Positions 54,793 to 64,000 of a stretch of DNA of 64,000 nt are shown piece after piece (the stretch's first letter is position 1; every line of letters starts with the position of its first letter). Source of the DNA: CAVQBP01 sp963710745. GTDB taxonomy: Bacteria; Bacteroidota; Ignavibacteria; Ignavibacteriales; Ignavibacteriaceae. The notes below the pieces were generated by a model, which worked only from the letters and a program-made list of their open reading frames with translations, was not told the DNA's origin and ran no database searches. The DNA lies in assembly GCA_963710745.1 (NCBI GenBank), contig CAVQBP010000002.1:248001-312000 (forward strand). The letters are read 5' to 3'. A program made the position numbers and the translations under genes.

Positions 54793-55415
54793 TCGGCAGG
54801 TATCCCGATCTCAAACTGTTTTTTACTTACTTCCTCAAACAAAAAATCCAAAGCTCTGGTAATTACTTCCTTTGATTTAAGATTGTCATGAAAAACTACA
54901 ATGGAGTCTTTTTCCAGGTAATTTTTAATAACAAATTTAATAACATTAAGATCATTTTTATAATCAAAAGTAAATAACGACCACATAATATTTTTCAAGT
55001 CTTTTTCTTTTAATATTCTTGATGTAAGAAAATTAAACCTCCCGAAAGGAGGTCTGAAATATTTTGGGCTATAATAGTGTTTTTTCTCCAGAATTGAAGA
55101 TACAGAATCAATTTCTTCATGCAATTTAGCTGCTCCGAGCTTATCAATTTTTTTATGGTTATAAGTATGATTACCTATAAGGTGACCTTCGCTTAAAATT
55201 AAATCTACTAATGAAGGATTTTTTTTGATATTATTTCCGACACAAAAGAATATTGCTTTTATGCCGAAAAGGTTTAAGGTATCCAGTATCTTTTCAGTAG
55301 TGTCAATATTTGGTCCGTCATCAAAAGTGAGTAGGATTTTGTTATTTGCACTATTCCACTGAAAATCGTTAAAGATTTTTTTTACTAAAACCGGCGGATT
55401 ATATAAATACTTCAC
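54780..55415 (-). CDS. NodB-type polysaccharide deacetylase
   Basis: A 211-residue NodB-fold enzyme without a signal peptide: TFDDGP (29-34; the second Asp binds metal), H-T-Y-N-H with the H-x3-H pair, RPPFG (about 115-119) and a late D/H pair (VFHDN) are all present. It probably removes N-acetyl groups from a cytosolic or membrane-associated GlcNAc product of the neighbouring GT2, as NodB does with NodC. It starts the three-gene cassette. Confidence 0.88.
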   Translation of the reverse strand: MKYLYNPPVLVKKIFNDFQWNSANNKILLTFDDGPNIDTTEKILDTLNLFGIKAIFFCVGNNIKKNPSLVDLILSEGHLIGNHTYNHKKIDKLGAAKLHEEIDSVSSILEKKHYYSPKYFRPPFGRFNFLTSRILKEKDLKNIMWSLFTFDYKNDLNVIKFVIKNYLEKDSIVVFHDNLKSKEVITRALDFLFEEVSKKQFEIGIPAECLK

Positions 55416-55640
55416 TTAAGTTAATCTTTAATTACTATAAAAGCTGCAAACAATACTGATTTTAAAGTTTGAATTTAGATATGATAATCTTAAATATCAA
55501 AGAGAATGTGAGATTAACTCAGGTAAAATGTTGGGATATAGGAATAGTAAAATCCGGTATGTTTTAATCATCTCCCGTTCAAGGGTGACCAAAAAATATA
55601 TTGTCAAGTAAATATTTTAAATGTTCAATTTTATTTACTA

Positions 55641-56981
55641 TCAAATATTCATTTTTGTACCGGTTCCGGAAGCCAGCCTTCCTGCTTCAGCTTCTGCTCT
55701 GCTTAGTTCAAGTCCATGACCTTGCGGACCTGTTTCTGCTTTTCTTAATAAGTACGCAAAAATAAGTCCTAAAATTCCGAGAATTGAAAATATCCACATG
55801 CCCAGATCATATCCGCCCGGATTGGCTGCACTAGCACCTCTATAATCATTTGCAGCGCCGATTATAAGCGGGAAAATCATCATGCCGATTTGCTGAATTA
55901 AAGTCATTAATGCGTATGCCGATCCCAGCCGTTTAGCTTTCACAATATATGCAACAGACGGCCACATTACTGCCGGAATTAACGAAAATGCAATCCCCAT
56001 CATAATTACAGGGACATAAAGAGTTATGTTACTGTAGGCCATCAGAAGATAAACAGGTAAAAGCAGAATTGAACCAACAGTCATCAGCAAAGCACGTCGC
56101 CCGATAAAGTCAACCAACAGCCCGATAAGAGGAGTTGCAATCATGGCGGACAAAGGCAAATTAGATATCATCCACCCTGCTGTTTCACGGGTTACATGAT
56201 GAGTTTCCATAAAGAACTTAACTGCAAAGGTCCTGAAGGGAAATATTGCCGAATAAAATGTAACGCATAACAATGTGATATACCAAAAGGACTTATTAAA
56301 TTTAAACATTGATTTGATATTTAATTTATCTGTCTCTCCCCCGCCTCCTAACTTAAATTTCTTTTCGCCTGAAGTTTCCACTAAATAATAACCAAGAATT
56401 CCTATTAGAGAAAGAATTCCTATAAATGCAGCCAAGTATAAAGGGGCAGAAAAACCCCCGCCGTATAATCCGGGGAAAATTGACGGGGAATTATCCACAG
56501 CCACTGTTCCGCTGCGTGCAAAGAATAAATTCAATCCCATTGCAAAACTTAATTCTTTCCCATTATACCATTTTGCAATAGCAACTGTAACAGCAACAAT
56601 TAAAGGTTCTGACCCGATTCCCAGCAAAAACCTTCCGGCAAGCATTATATACAGGTTTGATGAAACGGCTGTTAGAAAACCTGCGACCGTACATATTGAT
56701 GCAAAAATAATTGCTGATTTTTTTGTACCCCACTTATCAACTAAAATACCTCCGAATACCAAAACAATAATAGCAGCTAAACTGTAATATGAATAGAACT
56801 GACCTATCTGAAGATCTGTAAAATTAAGCGAAGCTTTTAATTGATCAGCAACCAGGGAGATTGAATCATATACATAATAATTGCCGAACATGGCAATACT
56901 TACTAAAAGAAGAACCATCCACCTGTAAAAAGGAGTCGGTTCTTTTTTATCAATTGGTAAAGCAGGATTAATAATTGGCAT
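55641..56981 (-). CDS. MFS transporter
   Basis: A 446-residue protein with 12 predicted membrane helices, the inter-helix loop GGILVDKWGTKKS (the D-R-x-G-R-R-like signature) and a similar loop LLVDFIGRRALLM in the second half. The N-terminal region lines up with sugar-acid/phosphate or nitrate-type MFS members, but the substrate is not determined. The C-terminal tail (GHGLELSRAEAEAGRLASG) is short and charged. It is monocistronic by spacing. Confidence 0.85.
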   Translation of the reverse strand: MPIINPALPIDKKEPTPFYRWMVLLLVSIAMFGNYYVYDSISLVADQLKASLNFTDLQIGQFYSYYSLAAIIVLVFGGILVDKWGTKKSAIIFASICTVAGFLTAVSSNLYIMLAGRFLLGIGSEPLIVAVTVAIAKWYNGKELSFAMGLNLFFARSGTVAVDNSPSIFPGLYGGGFSAPLYLAAFIGILSLIGILGYYLVETSGEKKFKLGGGGETDKLNIKSMFKFNKSFWYITLLCVTFYSAIFPFRTFAVKFFMETHHVTRETAGWMISNLPLSAMIATPLIGLLVDFIGRRALLMTVGSILLLPVYLLMAYSNITLYVPVIMMGIAFSLIPAVMWPSVAYIVKAKRLGSAYALMTLIQQIGMMIFPLIIGAANDYRGASAANPGGYDLGMWIFSILGILGLIFAYLLRKAETGPQGHGLELSRAEAEAGRLASGTGTKMNI

Positions 56982-57087
56982 TTTCTTTTTAAATTAAAAT
57001 AGCTGGAATTATAATTTTATTTCTAATATGATTTGATTACAGTAAAAGTATTTAAAATTCTGTTTACACAGATTTATAGAATAACTT

Positions 57088-57423
57088 CTAAGATTCGCTG
57101 CTTATTATCTTTCCATCAACTACAGGGGTAACACAAATCAACGGTTTTTCGGGAACCTTAAAGTTTGAAAAGATCTCCTCAAATAGTTCAAATTGTCTTC
57201 CTCTATCTTCTAGACGAGCAAATTTTCTGTATTTCATATATCTTCCCATCCTGTCGGCGGGTGCACTGAAATGATATGCATGGTTAAAATCCTGTACAGC
57301 TTTGCTTTTCAAAAATTTAATTTTATTATCATCTCCGCCTTCCATTTCATAAGCTATAGCTCTGAATTCTTCCACATATCCGTTATTAATAATTAAATAG
57401 ATATTTAAAATTACTTCGTTCAT
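57088..57423 (-). CDS. Unknown 111-residue protein
   Basis: A small soluble protein with no signal peptide and no recognised domain: an alternating hydrophobic N-terminal segment (EVILNIYLIINNGYVEEFRAIA), then charged helices with YMKYRKFARLEDRGRQFELFEEIF. It overlaps the upstream lipoprotein gene by 4 nt (ATGA), so the two are one unit. Bacteroidota-type small proteins of this kind lack known function. Confidence 0.5.
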   Translation of the reverse strand: MNEVILNIYLIINNGYVEEFRAIAYEMEGGDDNKIKFLKSKAVQDFNHAYHFSAPADRMGRYMKYRKFARLEDRGRQFELFEEIFSNFKVPEKPLICVTPVVDGKIISSES

Positions 57424-57719
57424 ATTTTCCTGATTGAAATTATCTCAATAACTTCTCCCCATTGATGAATATTGCTTCCTCTCTTTTTCAAGGAATAAAC
57501 AAATTTTACTCTTAATCCATCTTTTTTGAATTCATCTTTTAAGTTTACCGGATCCAATTTCTGTCCATTATCACTCACAATACCGTAGAATCCCCCCTCA
57601 AGATTAACATATTTAATAGTTCCTATATCCTCAAGACTTGCTTTTATGCACCCGTTAAATATTAATAATATTAAAGCAATACTAAATAATATTTCTACCA
57701 ACCCATGTTTTCTTTTCAT
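57420..57719 (-). CDS. Small lipoprotein of unknown function
   Basis: A 99-residue protein with signal and lipobox FNGC (C24), then a beta-rich 75-residue domain with EGGFYGIVSDNGQKLDPVNL and KVKFVYSLKKRGSNIHQWGEVIEI-like strands (second quoted approximately as RVKFVYSLKKR and WGEVIEIISI). I do not recognise a family. It is coupled to the 111-residue gene and sits downstream of fumC past a hairpin. Confidence 0.55.
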   Translation of the reverse strand: MKRKHGLVEILFSIALILLIFNGCIKASLEDIGTIKYVNLEGGFYGIVSDNGQKLDPVNLKDEFKKDGLRVKFVYSLKKRGSNIHQWGEVIEIISIRKI

Positions 57720-57794
57720 TTCTTCTCCGCCTGACTTAGCTTATGAATTTCGGGATAAATTATCTTCAACCAATATAAAAACAATTTTTAATAT

Positions 57795-57819
57795 AGAGGA
57801 TGCAAAATATGCATCCTCT
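57795..57819 (-). terminator. Hairpin terminator downstream of fumC
   Basis: Perfect 10-bp arms AGAGGATGCA (57795-57804) and TGCATCCTCT (57810-57819) around a 5-nt loop, 29 nt past the fumC stop on the minus strand. Downstream bases are AT-rich with TTTTT a little further on. Confidence 0.7.
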
Positions 57820-57848
57820 GCAACTGTTAATCAGAAAGTCCCCATTCT

Positions 57849-59240
57849 TTAAGCTTTCGGCCCGATCATTTTTTCAGGCTTAACAATTTCATCAAATTTT
57901 TCTACAGATAAAATTTCAAGTTCAACTGCAGCTTCCTTTAATGTTTTATTTTCCTTATGCGCTTTCTTTGCAATCTTGGCGGCATTATCATAACCAATGT
58001 GAGGATTTAATGCAGTAACCAGCATAAGCGAATCATTAAGATGCTTGCTTATATTTCTATCATTGGGAATGATTCCAGCCACACAATTATCAGTGAAGCT
58101 CTCACATGCATCGGAAATTAATCTGATAGATTGAAGGACATTATATATAATCACCGGTTTGAAAACATTCAATTCAAAATTTCCGCTGGCACCGGCAAAG
58201 TTAACTGTAGTATCATTGCCGAATACCTGGACACAAACCATTGTCATCGCTTCACTCTGAGTAGGGTTAACCTTTCCCGGCATTATAGAACTCCCGGGTT
58301 CGTTTTCAGGCAGAAGGAGTTCACCAATACCGGCTCTTGGTCCTGAACCTAACCACCTTACATCGTTGGCAATCTTCATTAATGAAGCTGCTATTGTTTT
58401 GAGCACACCGCTTAGTTCAACCAAAGCATCATGAGCTGCTAATGCTTCAAATTTATTTCTGGCCGACATAAACGGTTTGCCTGTTAATTCAGCAATTTTT
58501 TCTGCTGCTTTAATTGCAAATTCGGGATGAGTATTTAATCCTGTGCCAACCGCAGTTCCACCTAATGCCAGTTCATATAGTCTGGGCAGACAATCATTTA
58601 TTCTTTCCAGACTATTTGTTAACTGCTGCACATATCCCGAAAATTCCTGCCCTAAAGTTAAGGGAGTGGCATCCATCAGGTGAGTTCTGCCAATTTTAAT
58701 AATATCTTTAAATTCGTCCGATTTTTCTTTTAATGAATCTTTTAATTTTGTAATCATCGGGATTAGTCTTCTATGGATTTCTTCTACGGCGGCAATATGC
58801 ATTGCTGTTGGGAAAGTATCATTTGATGATTGAGCTTTATTCACATCATCATTCGGATGAATTGGTTTTTTACTTCCAATCTGTCCCCCGGCCAATTCGA
58901 TTGCACGGTTAGAAATAACCTCATTTGCATTCATATTTGTTTGAGTACCGCTTCCCGTTTGCCATACAACCAGGGGGAAATGATCATCCAGTTTCCCTTC
59001 AATTACTTCATCCGCAGCTTTAACAATCAGATCAGCTTTTTCTGCAGGCAGAATACCAAGTCCCTTATTTGTGATAGCAGCGGCTTTTTTCAAAATGCCA
59101 AGTGCTCTGATTAACTCTCTTGGAAATCTTTCGCCGCCGATTTTAAAATTCATCAGCGAACGTGCGGTTTGGGCACCATAATATTTATCGGAAGGAACCT
59201 TAACTCCCCCCATACTATCGGTTTCAACTCTAAATTCCAT
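57849..59240 (-). CDS. fumC: Fumarate hydratase class II
   Basis: A 463-residue enzyme of the fumarase/aspartase superfamily. GSGTQTNMNANEVISNRA (97-114), GRTH with H187, and the signature GSSIMPGKVNPTQSE (316-330; catalytic S318) are intact. It interconverts fumarate and malate in the TCA cycle. Aspartase is an alternative in this superfamily, but TGSGTQTNMN and the H-S pair favour fumarase. AAGG lies close to the ATG. It is monocistronic, followed by a hairpin terminator. Confidence 0.95.
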   Translation of the reverse strand: MEFRVETDSMGGVKVPSDKYYGAQTARSLMNFKIGGERFPRELIRALGILKKAAAITNKGLGILPAEKADLIVKAADEVIEGKLDDHFPLVVWQTGSGTQTNMNANEVISNRAIELAGGQIGSKKPIHPNDDVNKAQSSNDTFPTAMHIAAVEEIHRRLIPMITKLKDSLKEKSDEFKDIIKIGRTHLMDATPLTLGQEFSGYVQQLTNSLERINDCLPRLYELALGGTAVGTGLNTHPEFAIKAAEKIAELTGKPFMSARNKFEALAAHDALVELSGVLKTIAASLMKIANDVRWLGSGPRAGIGELLLPENEPGSSIMPGKVNPTQSEAMTMVCVQVFGNDTTVNFAGASGNFELNVFKPVIIYNVLQSIRLISDACESFTDNCVAGIIPNDRNISKHLNDSLMLVTALNPHIGYDNAAKIAKKAHKENKTLKEAAVELEILSVEKFDEIVKPEKMIGPKA

Positions 59241-59459
59241 TATATACCTTCAGATTTATTTTTATTTATTACTAAATTTAATAAAAAATTAATCGATAAT
59301 TAATAAAGAGTTTAAATGAAACATTTTTATTTGTGATACATCTAAACATGAAAAAGGAAGAGAGGAAGATTAAACGAAATAATTAATGAGTTTGTAAATC
59401 TCTTTTTTTTTTGTAGTTTAGAAATAATTGTTAAAAATCTAAATCCAGAAGAAACAACT

Positions 59460-59876
59460 ATGGAAATACCTATTAAAGATAAAAGTAATTACTTAAAAGG
59501 ATTACTTATAGTAGCTAAAAAGGATAAACAGTTAGCTGATTCGGAAAAAAGAATAATAAGAGGTATTGGTGAAAAACTAGGATTTGCTTCCGATTTTTAT
59601 GAAGATGTTTTAAAAGACCTGTTGTCGAACGAATACATACTAGAAGATCCGATAAAGTTTTCTAATATGAAAATTGCCAAATCATTTATTGATGACGGAC
59701 TTAAACTAGCCTATTCAGATAATAAAATTTCTGATGTTGAAATCGGCTGGCTTAGTGAGACCGCCAGGCATAATGATATTGATACTGCATGGTTTAATGA
59801 TAAGCTTGAGTATTATAAAAATAGTAAAGCTTCATTCTCTATGTCCGATTTCGCTCTTTATTCAATAATCGGATGA
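59460..59876 (+). CDS. TerB-like protein
   Basis: A 138-residue all-helical soluble protein with the pattern KGLLIVAKKDKQLADSEKR-x3-GIGEKLGF and a second half KLAYSDNKISDVEIGWLSETA, which matches the TerB-like fold (tellurite-resistance protein family) of two helical halves with metal-liganding Asp residues. Members are found in many genomes without resistance function. It is divergent from fumC, with a 219-nt AT-rich spacer. Confidence 0.6.
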   Translation: MEIPIKDKSNYLKGLLIVAKKDKQLADSEKRIIRGIGEKLGFASDFYEDVLKDLLSNEYILEDPIKFSNMKIAKSFIDDGLKLAYSDNKISDVEIGWLSETARHNDIDTAWFNDKLEYYKNSKASFSMSDFALYSIIG

Positions 59877-60200
59877 GTTTCTACATTTGCTTTAACGAAT
59901 AGTTTACCTATCCTGCATCATACCGAAAGTATTCAGGGGCATGATTAATAATTCCCATTTACTAATCTGCCGTTGGCTATGCGTAATAACATCTGACTTT
60001 ATTTTTACACATTTCATTTAACATTTAATATGCGGCTTAATTCTTTTAACATCCAACATCACCTTTTATCAGAAAGAATTTCACCGGACAGTTTCCCATT
60101 ATCCATTATACATCTTCCCTCTTCCAAGCTTTTGTTCTTTGTCAGCCTTATATATAATTTAGCTATTATTTTTATTCATTTTTTTGTACAGGAAATAATA
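59877..60200. other. Spacer before tdh
   Basis: These 324 nt hold no gene I trust. An in-frame extension upstream of tdh (from 60030) would add 57 residues with no resemblance to the enzyme; it is regarded as non-coding. The region should contain the tdh promoter. Confidence 0.55.
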
Positions 60201-61235
60201 ATGGAAACAATGAAAGCGCTGGTAAAAAAATATTCAAAACCGGGATTGTGGTTAGATGAGGTTCCGGTTCCCGAAATAGGAATAAATGATGTTCTGATAA
60301 AAATACAAAAAACTTCAATATGCGGTACGGATATTCATATTTACAACTGGGATGAATGGGCAAAAAAAACTATCCCGGTTCCAATGGTAACCGGTCACGA
60401 ATATGTCGGTACAGTAGAAGCAATCGGCAGCAACGTACATGATGTAAGAATCGGTGAACTTGTAAGCGGAGAAGGGCATATCGTGTGCGGCCGGTGCAGA
60501 AACTGCAGAGCCGGACGACGGCATCTCTGCCGGAAGGCACGGGGAGTCGGTGTTAACCGTCCCGGCTGTTTTGCAGAATATTTGTCAATACCTGTATCAA
60601 ATGTTTGGCATTGCGATCCTTCCATATCTACCGATCTCTTTTCTATTTTTGATCCGTTCGGCAACGCAACACATACAGCTCTTTCATTTGATGTTTTAGG
60701 GGAAGATGTTCTGGTTACAGGTGCCGGACCTATCGGCATAATGGCTGCTGCAATAGCAAAACATGCCGGAGCAAGGTATGTTGTAATTACAGATCTTAAT
60801 GAATACCGGCTGGAGCTGGCAAAAAAGATCGGTGTAACAAGAGCAGTTAATATCAATAAAGAAGATTTAACTTCTGTAATGAATGAACTCGGTATGCAGG
60901 AAGGTTTTGATGTAGGTCTTGAAATGTCTGGGAATATAAATGCACTCGAATCAATGATTTCAAATATGTGTCACGGAGGAAAAATAGCACTGCTTGGAAT
61001 TCTCCCCTCACATGCTGCAATAAACTGGGAGACAGTTGTTTTTAACGGTTTAACAATTAAAGGGATATATGGAAGAGAAATGTTCGAGACCTGGTACAAG
61101 ATGACGGTAATGCTTCAAACAGGATTAGACATTTCACCGGTAATCACCAATCATTTTCCTTATGAAAATTTTGAAGAAGGATTTGAATTGATGAAATCAG
61201 GTAATTCCGGGAAAATAATTTTAAACTGGTCATAA
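60201..61235 (+). CDS. tdh: L-threonine 3-dehydrogenase
   Basis: A 344-residue zinc alcohol-dehydrogenase-family enzyme from the ATG at 60201, preceded by AGGA 8 nt upstream; an ATG three codons on would align with the E. coli start. Catalytic zinc ligands C41 and H66/E67 (GHEYVG) and the structural zinc set C96, C99, C102, C110 are intact, and the Rossmann loop is GAGPIGIMA. It oxidises threonine to 2-amino-3-ketobutyrate. Its usual partner kbl is not next to it. Confidence 0.95.
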   Translation: METMKALVKKYSKPGLWLDEVPVPEIGINDVLIKIQKTSICGTDIHIYNWDEWAKKTIPVPMVTGHEYVGTVEAIGSNVHDVRIGELVSGEGHIVCGRCRNCRAGRRHLCRKARGVGVNRPGCFAEYLSIPVSNVWHCDPSISTDLFSIFDPFGNATHTALSFDVLGEDVLVTGAGPIGIMAAAIAKHAGARYVVITDLNEYRLELAKKIGVTRAVNINKEDLTSVMNELGMQEGFDVGLEMSGNINALESMISNMCHGGKIALLGILPSHAAINWETVVFNGLTIKGIYGREMFETWYKMTVMLQTGLDISPVITNHFPYENFEEGFELMKSGNSGKIILNWS

Positions 61236-61324
61236 ACCTGCTGATCATTTTTAATTAATCTTATCATTATAATTTTTTATGTAATTATTGATGTTCTTAA
61301 AATTTAATTTATCGGGGTTTCAAA

Positions 61325-64000
61325 ATGAATTTGAAAATTGCTGTTATTTTTCTACTATCTATAATAACAATATTTGCACAGGATTCTGTTCAGACTTTTC
61401 TTTCATTAAGTAATACTGGTGTTGCTGAATTTCATAAAATGTTTCCTGAATATGACGGCAGAGGTACTATTATATTAATTCTTGATACCGGCGTTGATAT
61501 GGGAATTGATGGTTTACAAAAAACATCTACTGGAGAAACAAAAGTAATAGATGTAAGAGATTTTACCGGAGAAGGAGATATAAATCTTTATGATTGCGAA
61601 ATTGAAGAAGAAAACGGGAAAGATTATTTTATTAACGAAGATAAAGATCTGAAAGCTGCTGGAGCAAACAAACTTAAGTATAAAGCAGTTGATGACAAAT
61701 ACTATATAGGAGCATTAAAAGAGAGTGATCTGAAAAATTCCTCATCGGGTGCAGAAGATCTTAACGGGAATGGATCCGACAGCGATAAATATGTAATTGT
61801 TGCATTTCAAATAAAAGATTCAAGTAAATCTCAATGGGTAGCTTATTTCGATACTAATGATAATGGAGACCTATCTGATGAAAAACCTATCGAAAATTAT
61901 AACGAGAGATTTGATAATTTCCATATTCATAATGAAAAAGGACTTCCGCAGTTAACATTTGCAATAAATATTTTCCCTGATCAAAAAAAGATCTCACTCC
62001 ATTTTGATGATGGTGCGCACGGGACAAATGTTGCAGGAATTGCAGCGGGTTATCATATAGGAGGAACATATCTGGATGGTGTTGCGCCCGGCGCCAATCT
62101 GATTAGCTTAAAAATCGGAAACAATAAATTTTCCGGAGGAGCAACAGTATCCGAAAGCATGAAAAAAGCTTTCCTATACGCAGATAAAATATCTAAAGAG
62201 AAAAACGAACCATGTATTATAAATATGAGCTTCGGCATCGGTTCTGAAATAGAAGGTAAAGCCGATATTGAATTATTTCTTGATACCCTGTTATTAAATA
62301 ATCCATATCTGTATGTATGTATTTCAAATGGTAACGACGGACCGGGGATTTCAACTGCAGGGCTGCCTGCCGCATCTGGCCGGGTTTTATCATCGGGAGC
62401 TGTTTTACCCCAGGAAGTCGGCAGAGATTTATATGGAACAGAATTAAATAAAGACATCATATTCTTTTTTAGTTCCCGCGGCGGAGAAGTACCCAAACCT
62501 GACATCTGCTCCCCGGGAGCAAGTGCATCTACTGTTCCTAATTGGGCATCCAGAGACAGAATGGCCGGAACAAGCATGGCATCACCATATACCGCCGGAG
62601 TTGTATCACTTCTAATGAGCGGAATAGTTAAGGAATATCCCAAAATTAAAATTCCATCTTTTCTGGTGTATAAAGCAATCCGAAACAGTGCAGTTAAGAT
62701 GGAAGGTTATACATTACTGGATGAAGGTGCAGGATACATTAATGTAAATAATGCTTTCACTCTTCTTAAAAAATATATAGATATGGGTGAAGTAAAAAAC
62801 TTCGAGTCTTATACAATTTCATCCTTTGCACCCAATATGCCGGATGGAAAAGCTCCTAATCTTTATATAAGAAACGGTTCTTATTTAACCGGGAACGAAG
62901 TTTATAATTACTTAATTAAAAGAGATAATGTTCAAAAAGAAGATAAATTTTTCAGGATTTACAATATTAAAAGCAATAGTGACTGGCTGAAACCAATTCA
63001 GAGAAAGATTCATATAAGAAATGGTCAAACCGCTTCAGTTACTGTTAAGCTGGATAAAGATAAACTTAAAGAGCCGGGTCTATATGTCGGTAAAATTACA
63101 GGAACCAGGGATGATAATACTAATATGCCCGAATTTGAAATGTGGGCAACTGTAGTTATGCCGTACCAATTTAATTATTCAAATAATTATTCTCAGACCT
63201 GGCAGAATAAACAAATTGCTCCGGGCGCTATTGAAAGATATTTTTTAGAAGTGCCTGCAGGCGGAACTGCTATGGATGTGGCTTTATCCAATGTTAACAA
63301 TGAATTCGCAAATGCATATTTCTGGTTATTTAAACCGGATGGATCAGAAATGTATTTATCTCACGGGCTTTCTTCAGGGAATGACGGAGAAGCTGTTGAA
63401 AAGAATTTTTATAATCTTGTTCCGGGTATTTACGAGCTTGATGTTGAGGGTTCTTATAGAAACGGCAGCGTTTCTAATTATAATTTGTCTGTGGAATTTT
63501 CAGGAATAGAACGACTCGGAAACGAAATTCTTGATTCAGCAAATCAAATGATAAAAGTTATCAATCTTTATAATAATAGCGATTCTTATAAATTAAGCGG
63601 ACAAATTCTCGGATATCAAGATGAAATTAAAGTTGAATTAAATGATCAGGACACCTGTTCAATTCCTTTTGTTCTAAGGAAGGATGATGCCTCTAAAGAA
63701 TTTACTGTTAAATTAAGCAAAAACGATTTTGAAAAAATTACTGATTTTTCCTTAATCATTTTTGATGATAAAGGAAACGCAAAAGAAAAAGAAGCTTTAT
63801 CTTACAGAGAAGGTAAGATTGAAATTGAAAACACTTTTAGTTCCGATTCGGTCAATTTGAGATTAATGCTGATACCGGCATTTGCTAACAAACCCGGTAC
63901 TATGACAATACATGTAAATGAAAAAACATTTTTTAATAATCCCGAATCATTTATTGTAAAAGATAATAATCGGCAAACAACAACATTATATCCTGATATT
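61325..64000 (+). CDS. Secreted subtilisin-like serine protease, TPPII-like (3' end outside window)
   Basis: An open frame of 892 codons that runs to the window edge without a stop. It starts MNLKIAVIFLLSIITIFAQ (signal peptide). The S8 triad is complete: D54 in ILDTGVDMG, H232 in GAHGTNVAG and S417 in GTSMASP, with the oxyanion Asn in ISNGNDGPG. The long Asp-His spacing (178 residues), typical of tripeptidyl-peptidase II (D44/H264 in human), and the large beta-rich region after residue 480 place it near TPPII-type peptidases. It likely digests peptides outside the inner membrane; a T9SS tail may lie beyond the window. Confidence 0.88.
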   Translation, partial: MNLKIAVIFLLSIITIFAQDSVQTFLSLSNTGVAEFHKMFPEYDGRGTIILILDTGVDMGIDGLQKTSTGETKVIDVRDFTGEGDINLYDCEIEEENGKDYFINEDKDLKAAGANKLKYKAVDDKYYIGALKESDLKNSSSGAEDLNGNGSDSDKYVIVAFQIKDSSKSQWVAYFDTNDNGDLSDEKPIENYNERFDNFHIHNEKGLPQLTFAINIFPDQKKISLHFDDGAHGTNVAGIAAGYHIGGTYLDGVAPGANLISLKIGNNKFSGGATVSESMKKAFLYADKISKEKNEPCIINMSFGIGSEIEGKADIELFLDTLLLNNPYLYVCISNGNDGPGISTAGLPAASGRVLSSGAVLPQEVGRDLYGTELNKDIIFFFSSRGGEVPKPDICSPGASASTVPNWASRDRMAGTSMASPYTAGVVSLLMSGIVKEYPKIKIPSFLVYKAIRNSAVKMEGYTLLDEGAGYINVNNAFTLLKKYIDMGEVKNFESYTISSFAPNMPDGKAPNLYIRNGSYLTGNEVYNYLIKRDNVQKEDKFFRIYNIKSNSDWLKPIQRKIHIRNGQTASVTVKLDKDKLKEPGLYVGKITGTRDDNTNMPEFEMWATVVMPYQFNYSNNYSQTWQNKQIAPGAIERYFLEVPAGGTAMDVALSNVNNEFANAYFWLFKPDGSEMYLSHGLSSGNDGEAVEKNFYNLVPGIYELDVEGSYRNGSVSNYNLSVEFSGIERLGNEILDSANQMIKVINLYNNSDSYKLSGQILGYQDEIKVELNDQDTCSIPFVLRKDDASKEFTVKLSKNDFEKITDFSLIIFDDKGNAKEKEALSYREGKIEIENTFSSDSVNLRLMLIPAFANKPGTMTIHVNEKTFFNNPESFIVKDNNRQTTTLYPDI

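Noticed and set aside
60030..60200. 57-residue upstream extension of the tdh frame
   Set aside because: The added residues have no similarity to the dehydrogenase, lack a ribosome site, and the ATG at 60201 has AGGA upstream and fits the family start.

Overview
This 64 kb window is AT-rich and gene-dense, with most genes on the minus strand. It reads as chromosome of a Gram-negative bacterium of the Bacteroidota/Chlorobi group, most likely the Ignavibacteria (inference). Supporting signs are several secreted proteins with a type IX secretion (T9SS) C-terminal tail (17198-18901, 48136-49749), two PorV/PorQ-type outer-membrane proteins, a BamD lipoprotein, many Shine-Dalgarno sites of the GGGAG/GAGG type, and housekeeping genes with ordinary, intact active sites. 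No phage, integrase, transposase gene, CRISPR array or rRNA was seen.

Layout. 1-2042: partial archease, then a DMT exporter with a methyltransferase. 2101-2253: a small non-autonomous repeat element. 2282-11169: a carbohydrate cluster (apiosidase-like GH, GH3 with PKD and PA14 domains, DNRLRE-type secreted protein, SGNH esterase), interrupted by a STAS-like and a membrane protein. 11380-11579: tRNA-Asn with a degenerate second copy. 11712-17123: cytochrome c maturation genes ccmA-F. 17198-25667: a T9SS metalloprotease, a probably frameshifted VCBS-repeat gene, a thioesterase, bamD, an SLBB polysaccharide-export protein, rmlB and an outer-membrane protein. 26033-38501: RmlD-like reductase, ribBA, yajC, tgt, a CNNM/CorC protein, a UbiA-family phosphoribosyltransferase, a methylmalonyl-CoA-mutase-type large subunit, mutL, folA, thyA and glycerate kinase. 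38582-45805: a surface-polysaccharide locus (GT9, GT4, a NodB-like protein that appears to start at CTG, flippase, wecB, another GT). 46045-52444: two PorV-like proteins, a T9SS cargo protein, an Ig-like lipoprotein, an M50 protease and a beta-barrel. 52667-55415: radical SAM + GT2 + polysaccharide deacetylase cassette. 55641-61235: MFS transporter, a two-gene unknown pair, fumC, a TerB-like protein and tdh. 61325-64000: a TPPII-like subtilase cut by the window end.

Most notable points. (1) The ccm locus looks like the variant 'System I*': CcmE carries C115-x3-Y119 instead of the usual heme-binding His, and no ccmG or ccmH is in the locus; CcmF also has an unusual insert of about 50 residues. 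(2) A full-length 529-codon deacetylase-like gene starts with no ATG, apparently at a CTG that overlaps the flippase stop as CTGA. (3) Two homologous elements of about 150-160 bp, in opposite orientation and 50 kb apart, share a 20-bp palindrome and look like a MITE-type family. (4) Several intergenic hairpins are built from degenerate 6-7 nt units. (5) A radical SAM/GT2/NodB cassette of unknown product.
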